This document shows positions 58,866 through 64,000 of a stretch of 64,000 bases of DNA, one piece after another (the stretch's first letter is position 1; the number at the start of each line of letters is the position of its first letter). Where the stretch lies: contig NZ_PVNO01000001.1 of assembly GCF_002993325.1 (NCBI RefSeq), positions 1 to 64,000 of the forward strand, read 5' to 3'. The notes under the pieces are model-generated. The model searched no databases. It was not told the DNA's origin and was given only the letters and a program-made list of their open reading frames with translations. The position numbers and the translations under genes were made by a program. Origin of the DNA: Alteromonas gracilis. Its GTDB lineage: Bacteria > Pseudomonadota > Gammaproteobacteria > Enterobacterales > Alteromonadaceae.

Positions 58866-59705
58866 ATGATTGAAACAGAATTTAATATTGGAAACCTCAC
58901 TTTAGCGGCATTGGACAATCAAGGGGGCGGTAACGTCGTCATCGGATTGCACGGTTTTTTGGACAACGCAGAAAGTTTAAGGTTATTGGCACCTTATCTT
59001 CAAACTCACCGTTTCGTCGCGATTGACCTTGCTGGTCATGGTCGCTCGGGTCATCGAGCGGCAGGTACCCACTATAACCAAGCTGACTATCTTCAGGATT
59101 TGTATGCATTAATAGAAACCCAAGGATGGGAAGACGTGATTTTGCTAGGTCACTCTTTGGGGGGGATTTTGGCAAGTATGTTTGCTGCGTTGTTTCCTGA
59201 GAAAGTATCAGCGGTGATAAGTATTGATGCCTGCGGCCCCCTTACTGAATCTGAAGACACGACACCGTCACAAATGCGTGAAGCTATTATTAGTCGCCAC
59301 GCCAAGTCGCGCAATAAACTTCGTTTAGTCGATTTAGAGGACGCAGTAAAAGCAAGATGCAAGATATCGGATATACCCGAAGAACACGCGCGCTCAATTT
59401 TATCCAGAAACTTAACGCAGGATGCAGGCGGGCACTGTTTTTGGTCCAGCGATCCTAAACTTCGAACCAAATCTACTCTTAGGCTTACAGAAAAACAGGC
59501 AGAATCGGTGATGCGTGCTATTGTATGCCCTGTACTTTTCATCGGTGCGTCTTATAGTTTTAAGAAACTAGAGAGTGTGTTTTCGAAAAGAAAAGACTGG
59601 CTTTTAAATGCACAGTTCGAACAATTTGTAGGCGGCCACCATATTCACATGGAAAATACTGACGATATAGGGGTACTAATACGTCAATTTGTTGAGCAAT
59701 TGTAA
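58866..59705 (+). CDS. Alpha/beta-fold hydrolase
   Basis: ATG 58866 follows GGAAGGG and gives 279 residues. The oxyanion-hole HGFLDN, the nucleophile elbow GHSLGG (Ser97) and a late GGHHIHME with the catalytic His mark a functional alpha/beta hydrolase. The acid residue is probably Asp in SIDACG or near it. Substrate is unknown. It lies just upstream of fadD, compatible with a role in lipid or ester breakdown, but that is a guess. Confidence 0.92.
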   Translation: MIETEFNIGNLTLAALDNQGGGNVVIGLHGFLDNAESLRLLAPYLQTHRFVAIDLAGHGRSGHRAAGTHYNQADYLQDLYALIETQGWEDVILLGHSLGGILASMFAALFPEKVSAVISIDACGPLTESEDTTPSQMREAIISRHAKSRNKLRLVDLEDAVKARCKISDIPEEHARSILSRNLTQDAGGHCFWSSDPKLRTKSTLRLTEKQAESVMRAIVCPVLFIGASYSFKKLESVFSKRKDWLLNAQFEQFVGGHHIHMENTDDIGVLIRQFVEQL

Positions 59706-59826
59706 ATTGTACCGTTTATTTTTTTTTACACTTCCTATACTATTCGCAAGTTATCAGACCAGTTACGTGAACGTGGCTCCCCATGCGTTCATCAAATAGT
59801 ATAAGAATAAAGTAGAGGAGGTTTTG

Positions 59827-61479
59827 GTGGAAAAAACCTGGCTTAAGCATTACGACCCTCGCGTTTCCGCAGAAATTGATGCCGATCGCTATGCATCTGT
59901 AGTAGACATTTTCGAGCAGTCAGTAAAAAAGTTTAAAAATAAAGAAGCCTTCATTAACATGGGGCATTCAATTACGTTTGAAGAGTTAGATACCTTGTCT
60001 GCTCAATTTGCCGCTTATTTGCAGGCAAGCGGATTGAAGCGTGGTGACGCAGTGGCAATCATGATGCCAAACCTTCTTCAATATCCTATCGCCATGTTCG
60101 GTATTTTGCGCGCGGGTATGGTCGTGGTTAACGTTAACCCTCTTTACACCGCTCGTGAATTGAAGCATCAGCTTAATGATGCCAATGCTAAAGCCATCGT
60201 AATCGTGGAGAACTTCGCGTGTACCCTTGAAGAGGTTATTGCAGAGACTAATCTTCAAGAAGTTTTCCTAACTGCCTTGGGTGATATGCTGCCCGCACCA
60301 AAGCGTTGGATAGTCAACGCAGTAGTCAAATACGTTAAGAAAATGGTGCCCTCGTTCAATCTTCCTGAAACTACGTCTTTTATGTCAGCGGTTAAAAAGG
60401 GCCAGTCTCTCGAATATAAGCGTCCTGAAATTGATAGTGGCGATTTAGCGTTTCTCCAGTATACCGGTGGAACTACAGGGGTATCTAAAGGAGCAATGCT
60501 CACACACCGTAACATGGTGGCTAACCTTGAGCAGGTCTCAGGTATTCTAGAGACGGTGATTGAAGAAGGTGAAGATTTCGTAGTAACAGCACTTCCGCTT
60601 TACCATATCTTTGCGCTATTGGCGAACTGCCTTATGTTCGTTAAGTATGGTTGCCGCAACTTACTTATTACTAATCCTCGGGACATGCCTGCTTTCGTCA
60701 ACGAATTAAGCAAGTACCCCTTCACTATCTTACCTGGCGTAAACACGCTCTTTAACGGCCTGCTAAATACCCCAGGGTTCGACGAATTAGACTTTAGCAA
60801 GTTCAAGTTTGGTCTAGGTGGCGGTATGGCTGTTCAGCGTCCTGTTGCTGAAAAGTGGGAAAAAGTAACTGGCACGGTACTACTGGAAGGTTACGGCCTT
60901 ACAGAATGTTCACCTGTAGTTGCAGTAAACCCACCGCAAATTGAAGCTTATAAAGGCGCCATCGGTATGCCTGTTCCATCCACAGACATTAAACTACTTG
61001 ATGATGACGGTAATCCCGTTGAAAAGGGAGAGCCGGGTGAATTGTGGGTGAAAGGTCCTCAGGTCATGAAAGGGTATTTGAACCGCCCAGAAGCAACAGA
61101 CGACATTCTTAAAGATGGATGGCTTGCAACAGGTGATATTGCAACGGTAGATGATGAAGGTTACTTCTATATTGTTGACCGTAAAAAGGATATGATCCTG
61201 GTATCAGGCTTTAACGTGTTTCCTAACGAAATCGAAGAAGTTGCCGCAATGCATGAAAATATTGTTGAAGCGGCAGCGGTGGGGGTTCCCCATGAAGTCA
61301 GTGGCGAAGTTGTTAAACTGTTTGTAGTTAAGAACAACGATGCTTTGACTGAAAAAGACGTTATCGCGCACTGTCGTAACCACTTAACAGGTTATAAGGT
61401 GCCTAAGCAAGTTGTTTTTAAAGACGACTTACCAAAAACCAATGTGGGTAAAATTCTGCGTCGGGAGCTTCGAGACTAA
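59827..61479 (+). CDS. fadD: Long-chain fatty acid--CoA ligase
   Basis: GTG 59827 follows GAGGAGG and gives the FadD-like opening MEKTWLKHY; the TTG one codon earlier is too close to the site. The 550-residue acyl-CoA synthetase has the AMP-binding [12 protein letters not shown] motif, the GYGLTECSP motif and the fatty-acid signature [10 protein letters not shown] with [16 protein letters not shown]. It activates exogenous fatty acids at the inner membrane for beta-oxidation. rnd follows, as in E. coli. Confidence 0.97.
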   Translation: MEKTWLKHYDPRVSAEIDADRYASVVDIFEQSVKKFKNKEAFINMGHSITFEELDTLSAQFAAYLQASGLKRGDAVAIMMPNLLQYPIAMFGILRAGMVVVNVNPLYTARELKHQLNDANAKAIVIVENFACTLEEVIAETNLQEVFLTALGDMLPAPKRWIVNAVVKYVKKMVPSFNLPETTSFMSAVKKGQSLEYKRPEIDSGDLAFLQYTGGTTGVSKGAMLTHRNMVANLEQVSGILETVIEEGEDFVVTALPLYHIFALLANCLMFVKYGCRNLLITNPRDMPAFVNELSKYPFTILPGVNTLFNGLLNTPGFDELDFSKFKFGLGGGMAVQRPVAEKWEKVTGTVLLEGYGLTECSPVVAVNPPQIEAYKGAIGMPVPSTDIKLLDDDGNPVEKGEPGELWVKGPQVMKGYLNRPEATDDILKDGWLATGDIATVDDEGYFYIVDRKKDMILVSGFNVFPNEIEEVAAMHENIVEAAAVGVPHEVSGEVVKLFVVKNNDALTEKDVIAHCRNHLTGYKVPKQVVFKDDLPKTNVGKILRRELRD

Positions 61480-61500
61480 TTCGAATGAAATAGTTTTGTG

Positions 61501-61526
61501 AAAGCCGGCGTTAGCCGGCTTTTTTA
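61501..61526 (+). terminator. Terminator of fadD
   Basis: AAAGCCGGC pairs with GCCGGCTTT around a GTTA loop and is followed by T residues. Confidence 0.92.
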
Positions 61527-61541
61527 TTACTGTGCAAAAAT

Positions 61542-62699
61542 ATGCAATATCAATTAATTACGACATTTGAACAATTAGACAAGGTGTGTACTGCTGCGCA
61601 ACGTCAAGAAGCTGTAGCCTTAGATACCGAATTTGTAAGAACAAGAACGCTTACGCCACATTTAGGCTTAATCCAGCTGTATGACGGGCACCAGCTTGTG
61701 CTTATCGATCCGCTCGCTATTGACAACATGCAGCCGTTTATCGCGCTCATGGAAAATACAGAAGTGGTAAAGGTGCTTCACTCATGTTCAGAAGACATGG
61801 AAGCTTTTCTTACCGCTTTTGGTACTGTCCCTACGCCCGTATTTGATACACAGTTGGCGGGAAGTATGCTGGATATGGGACCGTCATTAGGCTATGCGAA
61901 GTTAGTGGAACTGCTTTGCGATATTAGCTTAGACAAGGGAGAGTCACGCACTGACTGGCTAGCCAGACCCCTTCGAGAGGCTCAGCTAAGCTATGCTGCT
62001 AATGATGTTCTTTATCTTCTGCCGTGCTATCAACAGCTAGCCAGCAAAGTACAGGCAGCAGGTAAAGTGCACTGGATTTATCAAGAGATAGATCTGTTGA
62101 TTGAGAAAAAGCGCGCACAAATGCCAGAAGACTTTGCCTATTTGAGTATTAAAAATAACTGGCGTTTGAACAGCGAACAGCTCACTGTGCTTCAAGCTTT
62201 AGCTGCATGGCGATTAAATACGGCGAGAAAGAAAGACTTGGCGCTCAATTTTGTTTTTAAGGAAGGACACTTATTCGAGGCAGCGCAGCGTCTAATAGAC
62301 AACAAATCTGCATTGTCACGGATTAATGGCGTTAATCATCAGTCGGTGAGGCGCTACGGTGACATCATTATTATATTGATTGAAGAGGCCAGGGCGAAGT
62401 ATGCGCAAACGCCCGAAAAGCTAAGACTTCCCATTGTATTGCGACTTATTGATGTTGCGAAATATAAAAAGACGCTCGCAGAGTTAAAAGAGGTTAGTGA
62501 GCAAATTGCCAAAGATAACGGGGTTAATGCTGACGTAATAGCGTCTAAAAAACAGTTGAATCAACTGCTTAAATGGTACTGGTTTTCGGTTGACGAAACA
62601 CGGGTTCAGGGGTTGAAGCCTGATGTTCTTTCCACGTGGCGAGAACCCTTGTTTCGCCCCCACGTAACACGCCTTCTAGGCGATGCGCCGTCGCAGTAG
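61542..62699 (+). CDS. rnd: Ribonuclease D
   Basis: The 385-residue 3'-5' exoribonuclease matures tRNA 3' ends. The DEDD exonuclease residues are visible: ALDTEFVR (Asp28, Glu30), LHSCSEDMEAF and SYAANDVLYL. An HRDC domain (about residues 208-290) and a second C-terminal helical domain follow. It lies 15 bases after the fadD terminator and may have its own promoter there. Confidence 0.96.
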   Translation: MQYQLITTFEQLDKVCTAAQRQEAVALDTEFVRTRTLTPHLGLIQLYDGHQLVLIDPLAIDNMQPFIALMENTEVVKVLHSCSEDMEAFLTAFGTVPTPVFDTQLAGSMLDMGPSLGYAKLVELLCDISLDKGESRTDWLARPLREAQLSYAANDVLYLLPCYQQLASKVQAAGKVHWIYQEIDLLIEKKRAQMPEDFAYLSIKNNWRLNSEQLTVLQALAAWRLNTARKKDLALNFVFKEGHLFEAAQRLIDNKSALSRINGVNHQSVRRYGDIIIILIEEARAKYAQTPEKLRLPIVLRLIDVAKYKKTLAELKEVSEQIAKDNGVNADVIASKKQLNQLLKWYWFSVDETRVQGLKPDVLSTWREPLFRPHVTRLLGDAPSQ

Positions 62700-62756
62700 T
62701 GCCAATTCATAAGACTGGTAAACGCAATTAGCCCAACATGAAGAGAAAACAACCTT

Positions 62757-63053
62757 ATGTTATGTGCAGTTTATAAAACGCGAAAAAAAGAAGGTATGTA
62801 TTTGTACGTGCCCAAGAAAGACAATTTTGAAGATGTGCCTGAACCGTTGATGCAGATGTTCGGTCGTCCAGAGCTTGTGACTATTCTCGCATTAGATAAA
62901 CACGAGCGCCTCGGTATGGTCGACAAACAGAAATTAATTGATGAGCTTAGCGATAAAGGGTTCTACCTTCAGGTGCCGCCTAAAGAAGAAAACCTCCTTG
63001 AGACACATCGAGAGTCTCTCGGTCTTTCAAAAACACCGGATAAAAAGTTTTAA
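62757..63053 (+). CDS. ycgL: YcgL domain-containing protein
   Basis: The 98-residue protein has the YcgL pattern: [32 protein letters not shown] and KGFYLQVPP. The function is unknown. It is 6 bases upstream of the lytic transglycosylase gene and probably co-transcribed with it. Confidence 0.94.
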   Translation: MLCAVYKTRKKEGMYLYVPKKDNFEDVPEPLMQMFGRPELVTILALDKHERLGMVDKQKLIDELSDKGFYLQVPPKEENLLETHRESLGLSKTPDKKF

Positions 63054-63059
63054 ATTACC

Positions 63060-64000
63060 ATGTTATTCAATGCAGTAAATTTTTCGCTGGGCAAACTAGC
63101 GATGGGAAACATCCGCGAGGCCCTCACAACGTCATTTAAAAAGCGCAACCTTCCAGTGCTTTTATCTGTTTTCGTACTTGCGTTGACATGTTTACTTCAC
63201 AACATCGCACAAGCGGCCGCAAGCGATGCGCTAACCAAAGAGGGTTTTGCTACCTATGTTGCTTCCTTAAAAACAGAGGCGGTGAATAAGGGGATGGACC
63301 TTGATAAGCTGGAGGAAGCGTTCGCCACCATCACGTTTAGACCCACCGTTGTAAAGTCTGACAAAAACCAGCCTGAGAAAAAGATAACCCTTGATGATTA
63401 TTTAGCTACGCGGGTGCCAGATTGGAAAGTTAAGCAAGCGGTGGCAAAGTACGATGAACATAGCACGTTGCTCGAGAAAATAGCCAAAGAATACGGCGTC
63501 CAAGCTAGATTCATCGTTGCCCTGTGGGGAAATGAGTCAAATTTTGGGAAAATTCAGGGCAATTACAGCGTGCTTTCTGCGTTGGCTTCGTTAGCGTACG
63601 AAGGACGACGAGAAAAACTATTCAAAGACAACTTTTTTGCTGCACTGCAAATTTTAAATGAAGGACATACCAGCGTAGATGCCCTTCAAGGTTCGTGGGC
63701 GGGTGCAATGGGACAGACGCAGTTTATGCCTATCTCTTTCTTAAATTACGCTGTGGATTATGACGGCGACGGCAAGAAAGATATCTGGGGCACGGAGGCT
63801 GACGTTTTTGCCTCTATCGCAAACTATCTATCCTCTGAAGGATGGAATAGCAAGGGCACATGGGGAAGGCAAGTTAAGCTCTCCGGTGCTGTGCCATTTT
63901 CGGGGCTAGCCAAAGCTAACATGAAGCCGTTGTCATTCTGGAAACAAAATGGAGTAACGCGTTTTGATGGGAGTGCCCTTCCCAATGTCGATATTAATGC
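63060..64000 (+). CDS. Lytic murein transglycosylase, MltB family (partial)
   Basis: The frame opens at ATG 63060 (or ATG 63102, giving a shorter N-terminus; neither has a strong ribosome binding site) and runs off the right edge after 313 codons. A signal or membrane segment lies at residues 33-53. The catalytic glutamate is Glu159 in LWGNESNFG. GSWAGAMGQTQFMP and the calcium-loop-like DYDGDGKKDIWG are typical of the MltB family, which cuts peptidoglycan strands. The C-terminus, possibly with a peptidoglycan-binding domain, is outside the window. Confidence 0.93.
   Translation, partial: MLFNAVNFSLGKLAMGNIREALTTSFKKRNLPVLLSVFVLALTCLLHNIAQAAASDALTKEGFATYVASLKTEAVNKGMDLDKLEEAFATITFRPTVVKSDKNQPEKKITLDDYLATRVPDWKVKQAVAKYDEHSTLLEKIAKEYGVQARFIVALWGNESNFGKIQGNYSVLSALASLAYEGRREKLFKDNFFAALQILNEGHTSVDALQGSWAGAMGQTQFMPISFLNYAVDYDGDGKKDIWGTEADVFASIANYLSSEGWNSKGTWGRQVKLSGAVPFSGLAKANMKPLSFWKQNGVTRFDGSALPNVDIN

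Overview
This window looks like a chromosomal stretch of a marine gammaproteobacterium of the Alteromonadales, most probably Alteromonas or a close relative. The grounds are the conserved blocks apt-dnaX-ybaB ... recR-htpG-adk, hisGDCBHAFI and yoaA-tsaB-slp-fadD-rnd, two large TonB-dependent receptors, a PEP-CTERM-like protein and moderate GC. The genus is inferred from gene content, not from a search. Nearly all of the sequence is core or lineage-typical; there are no phages, insertion sequences, tRNAs or CRISPR arrays.

Layout. 1-314: the 3' tail of an rRNA operon (end of 23S, 5S, terminator). 541-1278: a small periplasmic solute-binding-like protein. 1491-3627: a compact RiPP locus made of a precursor with nine EGKCG motifs, a DUF692/MNIO multi-iron oxidase and a DUF2063 partner, matching the HvfABC type of copper-binding modified peptide. 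This is the most interesting system in the window. 3860-8061: a 40-residue membrane peptide, apt, a dnaX with a greatly enlarged linker and an E. coli-like A AAA AAG frameshift heptamer, and ybaB.

8214-16544: a block that separates ybaB from its usual partner recR. It holds fpr, an unknown gene, a complete bacteriophytochrome HWE-kinase with a receiver, a REC-PAS-GGDEF-EAL response regulator 4 bp downstream (a light-to-c-di-GMP module), and a membrane-anchored propeller-like protein. 16550-20302: recR, htpG, adk. 20452-31308: a MAPEG protein, a TonB receptor, a second-type signal peptidase I, a two-domain M16 lipoprotein peptidase, a chemotaxis receptor and an FNT-family channel.

31414-38807: the complete eight-gene histidine operon on the minus strand, with tightly overlapping genes, a leader peptide containing five consecutive His codons, an attenuator and a recognisable promoter. 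38953-39981: a small charged protein convergent with an orphan ParA-like ATPase. 40140-43122: a Fur-box-controlled TonB receptor overlapping a secreted metallo-beta-lactamase-fold hydrolase. 43194-54350: a run of mostly single genes (PEP-CTERM-like protein, SYLF lipoprotein, DUF6482, DUF2244, TauE, GH13, GFA, PAP2, EF-hand, Rieske oxygenase, CDF transporter and small unknowns). 54563-64000: yoaA, tsaB, a small unknown, slp, an alpha/beta hydrolase, fadD, rnd, ycgL and the start of a lytic transglycosylase that runs off the right edge.

Functional identifications rest on motifs and family resemblance read from the translated sequence. Start codons were moved from the longest frame wherever a ribosome binding site or family alignment favoured an internal start.
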